A stretch of 51,527 nt of DNA, from positions 1 through 51,527 of the forward strand of contig JAQVBZ010000009.1 of NCBI GenBank assembly GCA_028690055.1, written 5' to 3'. The notes under the pieces were generated by a model. That model was given only the letters and a program-made list of their open reading frames with translations, searched no databases and was not told where the DNA came from. A program made the translations under genes and the position numbers. Source of the DNA: Minisyncoccota bacterium (lineage in GTDB: Bacteria; Patescibacteriota; Minisyncoccia; JAHIHE01; JAGLIN01). Shown here one piece after another: positions 44,515 to 51,527 of this stretch; positions within the stretch are counted from its first letter, which is position 1; every line of letters starts with the position of its first letter.

Positions 44515-45237
44515 TTATTTCGACATAGCATTTTTTGTCGGTATAACCAAAGTCTTTATACCCGTTAGCATATCTTGCAAGTCTTGTTTAATATTACGAT
44601 CCATAACTACAACGGTGCTATTAACTCCACCGACTACGTATGTAGAAGGAATTGGTAGTCCAACACCAACGCTAATATCAGTTCCACTGTAGCCACCTTT
44701 GGAAAAGTTGGTGTTTATATCTCCTCCAAATATAAATTTTCCGCCACACCCTCCATAAACATCTATACCTTCAGTATCACTCCATGTCTCTGCATTAGAG
44801 TATCCAAGACCTAAACCGACCGAAGCGTCTATGCCAGAAATACCACCAACATTCGCACCAACCGATAAACCGTATGATCCATCATCGGCGACTCCGAATG
44901 ACCACGTATTTCCACCCGCAACGCCAAGGCCGATATTTGTTGTAAAGCTAATATGAATCTCATACTCACCAGTGGGATCCCCATACCTTACTGGATTATT
45001 CGTCACATACACGTATCTATTCAAAGTTTGAGGAGAAACTGCAAACCCGATAATTGGATCCCTATTCACAAACCTCCCCACACTCGAATCATAATATCTT
45101 GCTCGATAATAGTAAAGTCCAGTCTCCTCGTCATATTCCCGCCCCGTATATGCGTATGGTTGTGACATATCATCCTCCGAGTCACGGAAGTTACCGAAGC
45201 TGTCGTATTCGTGTCTAAAAGGACAGTCCTTACGCAT
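44515..45237 (-). CDS. Orphan Rhs C-terminal tip cassette
   Basis: A 240-residue frame. Residues 10-56 repeat the last Rhs core of the large gene (YDSFGNFRDSEDDMSQPYAY, GLYYYRARYYDSSVGRF) from a 143-bp stretch of DNA that is identical to 46,668-46,810. Residues 57-90 match it at protein level only (RYVYVTNNPVRYGDPTGEY), and the rest is a different, glycine-rich tip (NTNFSKGGYSGTDISVGVGL). The tip shares a weak pattern with the main tip (NAeTwsDtEGiD). There is no signal peptide or Rhs barrel, so it is unlikely to be exported by itself. The ATG lies in the loop of a 13-bp hairpin (45,219-45,254). It fits an orphan rhs tip that can replace the main one by recombination. Confidence 0.75.
   Translation of the reverse strand: MRKDCPFRHEYDSFGNFRDSEDDMSQPYAYTGREYDEETGLYYYRARYYDSSVGRFVNRDPIIGFAVSPQTLNRYVYVTNNPVRYGDPTGEYEIHISFTTNIGLGVAGGNTWSFGVADDGSYGLSVGANVGGISGIDASVGLGLGYSNAETWSDTEGIDVYGGCGGKFIFGGDINTNFSKGGYSGTDISVGVGLPIPSTYVVGGVNSTVVVMDRNIKQDLQDMLTGIKTLVIPTKNAMSK
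45070..45212. repeat. 143-bp perfect direct repeat, orphan copy
   Basis: Identical base for base to 46,668-46,810, offset 1598 bp. It codes the end of the Rhs core. On both sides identity stops abruptly; on the tip side protein similarity goes on for about 30 residues. Confidence 0.9.
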
Positions 45238-45254
45238 TCAAAAGGACTGTCCTT
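45219..45254. repeat. Hairpin around the orphan tip start codon
   Basis: AAGGACAGTCCTT (45,219-45,231) and its exact complement AAGGACTGTCCTT (45,242-45,254) with a 10-base loop that contains the ATG of the orphan tip. Each arm is also nearly palindromic by itself. It looks like a REP-type insertion that cut the orphan tip from its former upstream core, or a site that hides the start codon. Confidence 0.6.
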
Positions 45255-45322
45255 GCCCCTGCCTGACGAAGCATCATTGTTACGTTTCTTGCCAATCAAA
45301 TGCAAATAATCAATAAAATACT

Positions 45323-45396
45323 TTAAGCCATCCAGCCGAGCTCCTTCAAACTGACATCATCCTTGGAAAACCTTAGTTGCTTTGCGAGATAAAAGT
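45323..45396 (-). pseudogene. 3' remnant of a gene ending in LKELGWMA
   Basis: On the minus strand the frame NFYLAKQLRFSKDDVSLKEL then GWMA and a stop is open across this stretch, in a frame other than that of the 91-residue gene just upstream. The last eight residues and the stop equal those of the 106-residue protein at 44,038; the 27-base DNA match has four differences, all synonymous. No start codon is linked to it. It marks the end of the first tip module as the 106-residue gene marks the end of the second. Confidence 0.45.
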
Positions 45397-45672
45397 TTAT
45401 CTCCTGATTAAACTTCTGGACAATGCCAACAGCGAACCGAGTACTGAAGCTGCCCAATATAACGATATGTAATATATTATTCCTAACGCGGGAGCCGGCA
45501 CATCCAGGACATTTCTCATTACATATAAAAGAATATTTATAGCAACAAAACCGAATATGCTATAACCAAGATATTGATAAACCATTTTCTTTTCTCTGCC
45601 TGATTTTTTTCCTAAGGAATATGCGATTATTAGGGTCAATAATAATATTGCTGCGATGCCGCTGATATCCAT
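45397..45672 (-). CDS. Small three-helix membrane protein in the Rhs locus
   Basis: A 91-residue protein with three predicted helices (about 5-20, 33-51 and 62-85; ISGIAAILLLTLIIAYSL, IFGFVAINILLYVM, ISLYWAASVLGSLLALS). I know no family for it. It starts 6 bp after the 124-residue gene and both follow the main Rhs tip, so an immunity or tip-associated membrane role is possible. Its 3' end overlaps, in another frame, the region that leads into the LKELGWMA remnant, so its C-terminus may have been altered by recombination. Confidence 0.45.
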   Translation of the reverse strand: MDISGIAAILLLTLIIAYSLGKKSGREKKMVYQYLGYSIFGFVAINILLYVMRNVLDVPAPALGIIYYISLYWAASVLGSLLALSRSLIRR

Positions 45673-45678
45673 ATATTA

Positions 45679-46053
45679 TTAATTTATATTAAACATCAGA
45701 TTTAGAACCATCTGTATCCCCACAACCAACATACCTGCAAATCCGAAAGAGAAAAAATATAATATATACTTTCGAACCTCTTTCTGAGCCGATCTGACTT
45801 CAACATCATCAATATGCCCGCAAATAGCCTTGAGATGCAAATGTGACAATTTAGGTGCAAGCTTAAATATTGCAAGAGGGTCTTGACCTACCTCTTTCTT
45901 CATGGCTTCTGGGGTAAAAGGGATTGGGGGCGATAGTTTTCTCTGGTATATATTTTGAAATTTGGTATTAGCCTGCATATACTTATATGCCATTACTATA
46001 TCGAGTAAAAAGCACAGCGTGAGAAAGAAAGATACCATCAGTTGAATTATCAT
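45679..46053 (-). CDS. Small two-helix membrane protein directly after the Rhs tip
   Basis: A 124-residue protein. A helix at about 4-24 (QLMVSFFLTLCFLLDIVMAY), a cytoplasmic-looking soluble part (25-95, KLSPPIPFTPEAMKKEVGQD) and a second helix at about 97-119 (YFFSFGFAGMLVVGIQMVLN). No known family recognised. It begins 21 bp after the stop of the Rhs tip frame (46,075), the usual place of a cognate immunity gene, and is followed at 6 bp by the three-helix protein. The immunity role is inference from position only. Confidence 0.45.
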   Translation of the reverse strand: MIIQLMVSFFLTLCFLLDIVMAYKYMQANTKFQNIYQRKLSPPIPFTPEAMKKEVGQDPLAIFKLAPKLSHLHLKAICGHIDDVEVRSAQKEVRKYILYFFSFGFAGMLVVGIQMVLNLMFNIN

Positions 46054-46074
46054 AATATTCAGTTAATTATAAAT

Positions 46075-46527
46075 TTATCTGCCCCATATCGGTATCGCCA
46101 CATTATTTTGGATGCCTCCGTGAAATTCTGCCGGCACTGGCACTGCCAATAGCGTCCCGCTGGCACCTTCACCTCCGCCAACCGCTAACGACCATCCTCC
46201 ATTTGTTCCATAAGAGTAATCAGCACTTACACCACCGCCTAATTTAGCAGAACCTCCTACTGTAATATCTAATCCTTCGTAATCTTTTACGGTTTTGGCA
46301 TTTGAAATCATAACCTGCGCATCCCAACCAACAGATCCGCCCGTCGACCCAAGAAATCCGGCATTCGGTACGATTCCAATACCTCCAGGCGTTACCACAA
46401 AGCACCCCCCAGCGCTTACAAGAGCTCCTATCCCATTACACATATTCCCGCGGAAGAAGGGATATTCGTAATAATCATCTGGAGCAGCCCTAACTCTTGC
46501 TGCTGATAACCCAATATACCCACTTCG
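46075..46527 (-). CDS. Rhs C-terminal tip in shifted frame
   Basis: The open frame begins after a stop at 46,528-46,530 and codes 150 residues: GLSAARVRAAPDDYYEYPFF, then FVVTPGGIGIVPNAGFLG, then the glycine-rich domain NAKTVKDYEGLDITVGGSAK. An internal ATG at 46,443 exists, but the reading upstream of it is Rhs-like, so the real protein most likely enters from the YD core by correcting a one-base loss. The domain pattern NA-T-D-EG-D also occurs in the orphan tip, so both belong to one variable-tip group. The activity is unknown. Confidence 0.6.
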   Translation of the reverse strand, partial: RSGYIGLSAARVRAAPDDYYEYPFFRGNMCNGIGALVSAGGCFVVTPGGIGIVPNAGFLGSTGGSVGWDAQVMISNAKTVKDYEGLDITVGGSAKLGGGVSADYSYGTNGGWSLAVGGGEGASGTLLAVPVPAEFHGGIQNNVAIPIWGR

Positions 46528-49500
46528 CTACCTCGTCCCGTCAAAGACACATCTGACTTGCTTAATCCGAACGGATCCACATACCTTGCCGGATTATTCG
46601 TCACATAAGAATATCTATTCTGACTGCTAGGATATTCGATAAATCCCACAATCGGATCCTTGCTAATAAACCTCCCCACACTCGAATCATAATATCTTGC
46701 TCGATAATAGTAAAGTCCAGTCTCCTCGTCATATTCCCGCCCCGTATATGCGTATGGTTGTGACATATCATCCTCCGAGTCACGGAAGTTACCGAAGCTG
46801 TCGTATTCGTAAGACTCTACGATGTTTCCTTTTTTGTCTGTAAGCCGAACTATGCTACCGAGAGCGTCAGCGGTGTAATAGTTTGTTTCTTTTTTCACTT
46901 TGTCCTTTTTGGAATTTTGTTTCTTATAATACGTAACGCTCAAAGGCTCATCGATGCCGGGGCCGTGTACAAAAGTCATTTGCAATTCACCTGATCCGTC
47001 ATATATCGCCACGATATCTTCTCCGTCATAGCGATATTGTTCTGTTTTTTCATCTTGTTTATTGGACCGTCCACGTGAAGATTCCACTGTCAAATACGAC
47101 TTTTTTTGAATCCTTTGCCCGAACGGGTCGTATGTGTACTCGATGCTATTTACCTTTTTGTTGCTTAGTGTTTGTTTCGCTGCAATCAAACGGTTTTCGT
47201 CGTCATATATATATTGCCAATCCTGCTCGCCTGTTTTTGCAATAATATTCCCGTTTTTATCATAAGAGAACACAAAGGAATCAGAAGAATCAGAGTGCCC
47301 ATTGCATTTTCCACAGGAATCGTTCCCTTGATTATGGGCTTGGCAACCGTTCTGCGAATATCCCCTCCAATTTTCTGTGCCTTCGCATCCATCGTCATTC
47401 CACGACCAAGGACAGTTACCACTTCCACCTTGCGACGAAGAATTGTTGGAGCTGTCATTTATGCGAAGCAGTTCGTCTGCTTGGTTATAGAAATAGGATT
47501 CGCTCTGTGGCCCCTCCGCCCTATTTCCTACGCTGTCGTAAGCATAGCTTTCCTCCCACTTTCGCGAAGAATCCCCGGAATTGTTGTGAGAAGAATTGGA
47601 AGAAGAGTTGCCATATCCGTGACCTCCTTGCCATGGATGTGAATCATCTTTTGATTCCAATTGTGTAAAGGCCTGTGTCAGTCTTGCGAGAGGATCGTAT
47701 TCATACATTGTTTGCCACTGGTCCGTTTGTTTCAAAGAACGATTACCGCGGACATCATAGGTATATTTTTCAGAGAAAATATCAGATCCGCGCGACGGGC
47801 TTGCTATCAACGATTGAAGCTGTCCGGCAGTATCGTAAGTGTAACGCGTAGTTATCTCATTCGGCAGAGTAAACTCGGTGCGTCGACCGGCAGCGTCATA
47901 TTTGAAAGTATATGCTTCATTAGCACTGTCGGATATATCAGTCAATTGGCTCAATTCATCATATCCATATCGCAGACTTTCGTTTTCGTTCGTCGTCTGC
48001 GTGCGGCGACCCAGAGTGTCATATGCGTATGTCGTTATACCAAATCTGGAGTCTCCGAAAGATGTAACGAGACCGAGAGCGTTATAGGTGTAAGTATATG
48101 TGACAAACTGATTTTCCGCGCTTGTGAGATTCCCAGCCGCGTCATAGGCGAACTGTGCAGAAGTGCCATCGGAAAAATTCTTGCGCACCAGCCGATTTAG
48201 CGAATCGTATTCATAAGAAACAGTTTTACCCTCTGCTGTTGTCACCGCCGTGACATTTCCCGCACCGTCATATACAAAGGTGCTACTATTACCCAATGAA
48301 TCTGTTGTCTTGGTTACTTGACCGAGTGTGTTATTTTCATATTGCACCATATTGCCTGCTGCATTCGTCGTCGTAACGAGATGATTAAGCATATCATAAC
48401 CATATTGCGTTATTCCGCCCATTGCGTCGGTAACACTGATGAGATTATTATTTGCGTCATATACATATTTAGTTGTGGCAGCTGACGCATCGGAGGCTTC
48501 CACCACGTTCCCCACCTCATCATAGCTGTACACGCTGCTGTTTCCCAGGGCATTGGTGATCTTCGTAAGCCGTTCGAGCGAATCATATTCCATAGATACG
48601 CGATCGCCGTTCGGATCCGTTCTTTCCGTTAAACTGTTCGCTGAATTATATTCTAAATCTACTTCTCCACCGACTGCGTTTGTAGCCTTGACCGGATTGC
48701 CTTGCGCATCGTACGCAAAGGTTATCACTCCGCCTAGTGCATCCGTTGCCGTTGCAAGCTGTCCATATGCGTCATATGCAAAATTTGTTTCCGCTCCGAG
48801 CGGGTTTATGACTATAATCAGATTTCCTTGCGCATCATAAGTGTATGATGTTAAATTCCCAAGTTCATCCGTTGATGAAATGAGATTATTTTCCTCATCG
48901 TAAGAAAAAGTGCGATCGTTACCGAGAGCGTCAGTCACGCAGATCGTGTTGCCGTTTTCATCATATTCATAAGAGGTCGTATTTCCGTTCTGATCCGTCC
49001 ATGCGATAAGCCGATTATTCGCATCGAAAGACGACAGACTTTCATTTCCCGCCGCGTCGATTTGCTTGGTTACGCGAAAAGACTCATCGTAATAATATTT
49101 CCACAACCCGCCTTGCGAGCTGGTATAAGTGGTAACTCTTTCAACTGTATCATATTGGAATGTGCCAGCGTTTCCTCTTCCGTCGGTTTGTTTTACCACT
49201 CTGTTTTCCTCATCATATTCATTTTCAGCCACAGTGTTTCCCTTGGCGTCCGTGATTGATGTTAGGTTATGGTTTTCGCCATACGCATACTGCGTTACTC
49301 CGCCAGCCGGGTTCGTGGCACTGACCAAGTCCCCTGCTGTGTCATATGTATAAGCGTATATTCTTCCCGCCGGGTCCGTAATGGAGATAATGCGCCCCTC
49401 TGTGTCCGTCTCAAAAATGAGCTTCCTACCGGTCGGCGCGAAAACCTCTGCGAGATTACCATTCTCATCATAAGCAAGAGACAAAGTATTGTTATTCGCG

Positions 49501-50357
49501 TCAATTACGGATAATAGCTTTCCTTCTTCGTCGAAATAATATTCCGTTTTATCTACGGCAGTAAGCGAGAAAGTTCCATCGTCGTTTTTCTGCAATTTGC
49601 TCAAAACATCAAGTGTGGGTACATAGTTCCCGTCGGATTGCAGTTCAAAGAAATCCCGCCTGCCGTCTGAATTAACAAACGTCACACCGTTAGAATACTC
49701 GTTTAAACGTATGTTATAAGTATTGGTCCATTTATTACCGAGAGAGCTGTTCTCTTCACTGAGGGAGTTGTACGAACGAACAAATTCGATAGGCAATCCT
49801 CGATCGGAGATACTTATATCACGCATAGAATGCAGATAATTCCCGTAGACGGAATTGATCGGATCGACAATCGCGGGAGTGGTTACACTCGTCCCTGTAA
49901 AATTGTGATAGAAAGTATTGTCTGTATTCGTATATAGGATGAATGGACTCGCTGACGGCAAAAAGATTTGCCCGGGTACGTTTTTGGCTGACGCATTGGA
50001 TGCGGTTGCGTCGACTGAATATGTGAGAGTCCTCTCGCTATTTCGAGGCACCGCTTTGACATTCCAGGAAATTTGTCGTTCCTGTCCGACGGCAAAGTCG
50101 CCGATATATTGCATCGGTGTGCCCGACGCGAGAGACAATCCTTCAGGCAAATTCAAAGTCAGTTCTACGTTTTCCGCCGTGGCTGAGCCGTTGTTAAATA
50201 CCGTTGCCGTAATCGAAAACGGATTCGGCGAATAAGCATTATTGATTACAGATAATGTCGCCGGAGCAGTAATACCGAGAGCAAGTGGCGGCGTAAGATC
50301 CGCATGCAATTGAGCCAAACCATAAAGGGTCGCATATGTGCGATTCTCCCGGAGCAA
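46428..50357 (-). CDS. Rhs YD-repeat core segment (main part of the broken rhs gene)
   Basis: A 1309-residue frame. Residues 15-135 form a beta-sandwich of the DUF11/CARDB kind (FNNGSATAENVELTLNLPEG). From about 175 (GNYLHSMRDISISDRGLPIE) on it is Rhs: some forty YD repeats (such as YAYDTLGRRTQTTNENESLR), a Ser/Asn/Gly- and Cys-rich insert at about 905-1030 (SSSNSSHNNSGDSS, GNCPWSWNDDGCEG), then the core GLYYYRARYYDSSVGRF, NNPARYVDPFGL. In known Rhs proteins the repeats form a shell around the C-terminal tip, which is cut off near a DPxG site; DPFG is present. The last 33 residues after that lie in the wrong frame. Confidence 0.88.
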   Translation of the reverse strand: MLRENRTYATLYGLAQLHADLTPPLALGITAPATLSVINNAYSPNPFSITATVFNNGSATAENVELTLNLPEGLSLASGTPMQYIGDFAVGQERQISWNVKAVPRNSERTLTYSVDATASNASAKNVPGQIFLPSASPFILYTNTDNTFYHNFTGTSVTTPAIVDPINSVYGNYLHSMRDISISDRGLPIEFVRSYNSLSEENSSLGNKWTNTYNIRLNEYSNGVTFVNSDGRRDFFELQSDGNYVPTLDVLSKLQKNDDGTFSLTAVDKTEYYFDEEGKLLSVIDANNNTLSLAYDENGNLAEVFAPTGRKLIFETDTEGRIISITDPAGRIYAYTYDTAGDLVSATNPAGGVTQYAYGENHNLTSITDAKGNTVAENEYDEENRVVKQTDGRGNAGTFQYDTVERVTTYTSSQGGLWKYYYDESFRVTKQIDAAGNESLSSFDANNRLIAWTDQNGNTTSYEYDENGNTICVTDALGNDRTFSYDEENNLISSTDELGNLTSYTYDAQGNLIIVINPLGAETNFAYDAYGQLATATDALGGVITFAYDAQGNPVKATNAVGGEVDLEYNSANSLTERTDPNGDRVSMEYDSLERLTKITNALGNSSVYSYDEVGNVVEASDASAATTKYVYDANNNLISVTDAMGGITQYGYDMLNHLVTTTNAAGNMVQYENNTLGQVTKTTDSLGNSSTFVYDGAGNVTAVTTAEGKTVSYEYDSLNRLVRKNFSDGTSAQFAYDAAGNLTSAENQFVTYTYTYNALGLVTSFGDSRFGITTYAYDTLGRRTQTTNENESLRYGYDELSQLTDISDSANEAYTFKYDAAGRRTEFTLPNEITTRYTYDTAGQLQSLIASPSRGSDIFSEKYTYDVRGNRSLKQTDQWQTMYEYDPLARLTQAFTQLESKDDSHPWQGGHGYGNSSSNSSHNNSGDSSRKWEESYAYDSVGNRAEGPQSESYFYNQADELLRINDSSNNSSSQGGSGNCPWSWNDDGCEGTENWRGYSQNGCQAHNQGNDSCGKCNGHSDSSDSFVFSYDKNGNIIAKTGEQDWQYIYDDENRLIAAKQTLSNKKVNSIEYTYDPFGQRIQKKSYLTVESSRGRSNKQDEKTEQYRYDGEDIVAIYDGSGELQMTFVHGPGIDEPLSVTYYKKQNSKKDKVKKETNYYTADALGSIVRLTDKKGNIVESYEYDSFGNFRDSEDDMSQPYAYTGREYDEETGLYYYRARYYDSSVGRFISKDPIVGFIEYPSSQNRYSYVTNNPARYVDPFGLSKSDVSLTGRGSEVGILGYQQQELGLLQMIITNIPSSAGICVMG
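46668..46810. repeat. 143-bp perfect direct repeat, main rhs copy
   Basis: Identical to 45,070-45,212. It lies at the start of the tip-proximal core, just where a crossover would replace the main tip by the orphan tip and delete the 1.6 kb between. Confidence 0.9.
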
Positions 50358-50679
50358 GTGTGGTAGGATTCCAATACACCGCGTATGCGCTGTCAGAAGT
50401 CAGAGAGCGTCCCAGATCAACCGTATAATCATAGTCAGAATCGGTAATCCACCCCCAATGAGCGAACACGAGCCGATCTGGAACAGTGGCTCCGCCGCTT
50501 TTAAGAGTTGCCGCGGCGACATGCTGATTGTCTGTGAGATTGTAATATACAGTGAAATTATCCGGCACTGCTGAACCTAAATATTCTTTTTCAGTAGTAA
50601 TAATGCCATCCCCGGGCACACGAAAAGGAGCTCCATCGTTATCATTCAATTCCGTATCCTGCATAACGCGACTGCCCAC
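50239..50679 (-). CDS. Rhs N-terminal segment 2 (between frameshifts)
   Basis: A 146-residue frame: beta-rich, with FRVPGDGIITTEKEYLGS and VFAHWGWITDSDYDYTVDLG, then NPTTLAPGES at about residue 112. After that point the frame drifts into sequence without Rhs character (HICDPLWFGSIACGS) and ends in a stop, while the next frame carries on with RTYATLYGLAQLHADLTPPL. At its other end, the residues just before its first ATG join the first segment if one A of the A7 run is removed. Confidence 0.65.
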   Translation of the reverse strand: MGSRVMQDTELNDNDGAPFRVPGDGIITTEKEYLGSAVPDNFTVYYNLTDNQHVAAATLKSGGATVPDRLVFAHWGWITDSDYDYTVDLGRSLTSDSAYAVYWNPTTLAPGESHICDPLWFGSIACGSYAATCSRYYCSGDIICNQ

Positions 50680-50680
50680 T

Positions 50681-51187
50681 TCATGAGCAACCGAGCCAAC
50701 GTTTTTTTACATCATAGGAAATCTTTGCGACATCCTCTTCATTAGTTTGATTGTTCAAGACGATTTGAAGCGTTTGTGTTATCTCGATATCCCCTACTAT
50801 CCACTTACTCTGATTGGTGTGCTGATTTGTATTAGCAGGAGCTTGCACCACCGTTCCTGAATCGCCATATACATTATCCACTCCATCAATTCGAAAGGTT
50901 GTAAAGGATGTTCCTGGCGTCCTCGGCCAGCTATAGGTTAGATCCCAGCTCTCGCTAGTCGAGCCTCCTGTTATAAAGTCCGGGAAAGCACCGATATTAA
51001 AACGTCCATTCGACGCCACCAATATGGCAAGACGCTCATTAAAAGAACTGATTTCAGTTACTTCTTGCTCTGAGTCGCCTTCTGTTCCCGGGGGAAGAGT
51101 CTGACTACTTTGCATAGCCCACGTAAAAGGAACTACAATGATAGCAATTAAAAATGCAATAATAATACCGGATAATCGCTTTTTCAT
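50681..51187 (-). CDS. Rhs N-terminal segment 1 with signal peptide
   Basis: About 168 residues from ATG 51,187. The signal peptide is MKKRLSGIIIAFLIAIIVVP with likely cleavage after TWA-M. It is followed by an acidic linker and a beta-rich domain (GRFNIGAFPDFITGGSTSES, WPRTPGTSFTTFRIDGVDNV) like the N-terminal parts of secreted CPR Rhs proteins. It ends in KKRWLGCS and a stop right after the A7 run; the in-frame sequence of the intact gene would be KNVGSVAHEVGSR. An AAGGAGGGGG stretch lies about 25 bases before the ATG, too far for normal use from this start. Confidence 0.7.
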   Translation of the reverse strand: MKKRLSGIIIAFLIAIIVVPFTWAMQSSQTLPPGTEGDSEQEVTEISSFNERLAILVASNGRFNIGAFPDFITGGSTSESWDLTYSWPRTPGTSFTTFRIDGVDNVYGDSGTVVQAPANTNQHTNQSKWIVGDIEITQTLQIVLNNQTNEEDVAKISYDVKKRWLGCS

Positions 51188-51250
51188 GATTCTATAATTG
51201 AATAATTTAGCCCCCTCCTTCTTTTTATATTTAAACGATTTTGGTTTCAA

Positions 51251-51527
51251 AAAAAACGCCCTATCCTAAATAGACAGAGTGCTTGAAAAAATAAGATAGT
51301 TACAATGATTAATTATTATTTGAATCTTATACATATATATATTAATTGATGATGGCTATATATACAATAGATTGAAAAATCTAAAAAGTCAAATATCGGC
51401 GGCTCTATACTAACAAGTGTGGTGGATAAATCAAAAATAGTGGTAAGCTTAGCTTAAAACAAGAGTTACCCAACTCAAAGCTAAATTTAACCACTACTTC
51501 TATGAAAAAGTGTATCATCGAAATGCT
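51251..51527. other. Right-hand intergenic stretch with a hairpin and a possible gene start
   Basis: A/T-rich DNA upstream of the rhs gene, with no gene to about 51,430. An imperfect inverted repeat follows (51,438-51,455, TAGTGGTAAGCTTAGCTT, against 51,478-51,496). Then a plus-strand ATG at 51,502 opens a frame (MKKCIIEML) that is cut by the window edge. The hairpin so close to a start suggests the left end of an insertion element, but nothing confirms that. Confidence 0.35.
51502..51527 (+). CDS. Possible gene start cut by the window edge
   Basis: Only nine codons are visible, so no family can be named. It follows the inverted repeat at 51,438-51,496 by five bases. A transposase start is one option. 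Confidence 0.2.

Larger units (their letters stand above)
46075..51187 (-). pseudogene. Rhs-family giant surface protein gene, broken by three frameshifts
   Basis: Four open frames read as one protein of about 1700 residues once three single-base shifts are corrected. Shift 1: an A7 run at 50,702-50,708; with one A fewer, SYDVKNVGSVAHEVGSR continues smoothly. Shift 2: near 50,340, NPTTLAPGES must join RTYATLYGL. Shift 3: near 46,528-46,560, YVDPFGLSKS must join GLSAARVRAAPDDYYEYPFF. The protein has a signal peptide, a beta-rich N-terminal part, a DUF11/CARDB-like domain, a long YD-repeat barrel, the Rhs core and a glycine-rich tip. The neighbouring 5-kb surface gene has no such breaks. Either the gene is decayed or switched off, or the shifts are assembly errors. 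The start ATG at 51,187 gives MKKRLSGIIIAFLIAIIVVP; an upstream TTG at 51,250 is less likely. Confidence 0.8.

Noticed and set aside
50702-50708. Programmed -1 frameshift at the A7 run of the rhs gene
   Set aside because: The run fits a slippery A-AAA-AAA site, but a -1 shift leads to the wrong frame; the continuing frame needs +1 (one A less). Transcription slippage or indel remains possible.
1-51527. Alternative genetic code with TGA as glycine (as in SR1/Gracilibacteria)
   Set aside because: Many intact genes end in TGA with the next gene overlapping as ATGA (2786, 10,659), and long genes show no in-frame TGA.
1-51527. tRNA or rRNA genes in the longer gaps
   Set aside because: I looked in the gaps at 13.8, 26.3, 37.0, 42.6 and 43.7 kb and saw no cloverleaf with a T-arm GGTTCGAATC-type motif; the hairpins there belong to the repeat families.

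Overview
The window looks like a chromosomal segment of a Patescibacteria (Candidate Phyla Radiation) genome, possibly a Moranbacteria/Parcubacteria-like lineage. The signs are very large membrane glycosyltransferases of the GT-C type, start codons mostly without Shine-Dalgarno sequences, use of TGA as a normal stop, CPR-typical surface proteins, and intergenic spaces full of short palindromic repeats. No ribosomal or taxonomic marker gene is present, so the lineage is an inference. Nearly every gene is on the minus strand.

Layout. 1-118: the 3' end of an IS30-like transposase. 222-37,000: a long cell-surface polysaccharide region. It holds two Wzx-type flippases (222 and 28,079), a pyruvyl transferase, five GT4 genes (one a double-GT4 fusion), four GT2 genes (one a double-GT2 fusion), two NodB deacetylases, a GH39-like hydrolase, and four very large polytopic membrane proteins of DUF2206/GT-C/YfhO type. 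One of the large proteins carries two carbohydrate-binding modules and another is fused to a GH5 mannanase-like domain. Within this region, at 29.7-32.0 kb, sits an SOS island with a Y-family polymerase (dinB) and a LexA-type repressor. The lexA promoter has an SOS box exactly between its -35 and -10. 37.5-42.6 kb: a 1687-residue repeat-rich surface adhesin. 43-51.2 kb: an Rhs locus. The window ends at the start of another gene or insertion element.

How it works together. The sugar genes fit a lipid-linked pathway: GT2/GT4 enzymes build the unit, Wzx flips it, GT-C enzymes extend or decorate it from polyprenyl-phosphate sugars (the DPM1-like GT2s make such donors), and deacetylases, pyruvyl transferase and tethered hydrolases modify or trim the product. 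No outer-membrane export genes (Wza/Wzc type) are present, which suits a monoderm cell.

Most noteworthy. (1) The Rhs gene is split by three apparent frameshifts. Downstream lies an orphan Rhs tip that carries a 143-bp perfect copy of the main gene's core, the arrangement expected of a tip-swapping polymorphic-toxin locus. (2) A GT-C enzyme is fused to a GH5 hydrolase. (3) Three families of structured intergenic repeats occur, one of them an about 160-bp MITE-like element with asymmetric arms present in both orientations.
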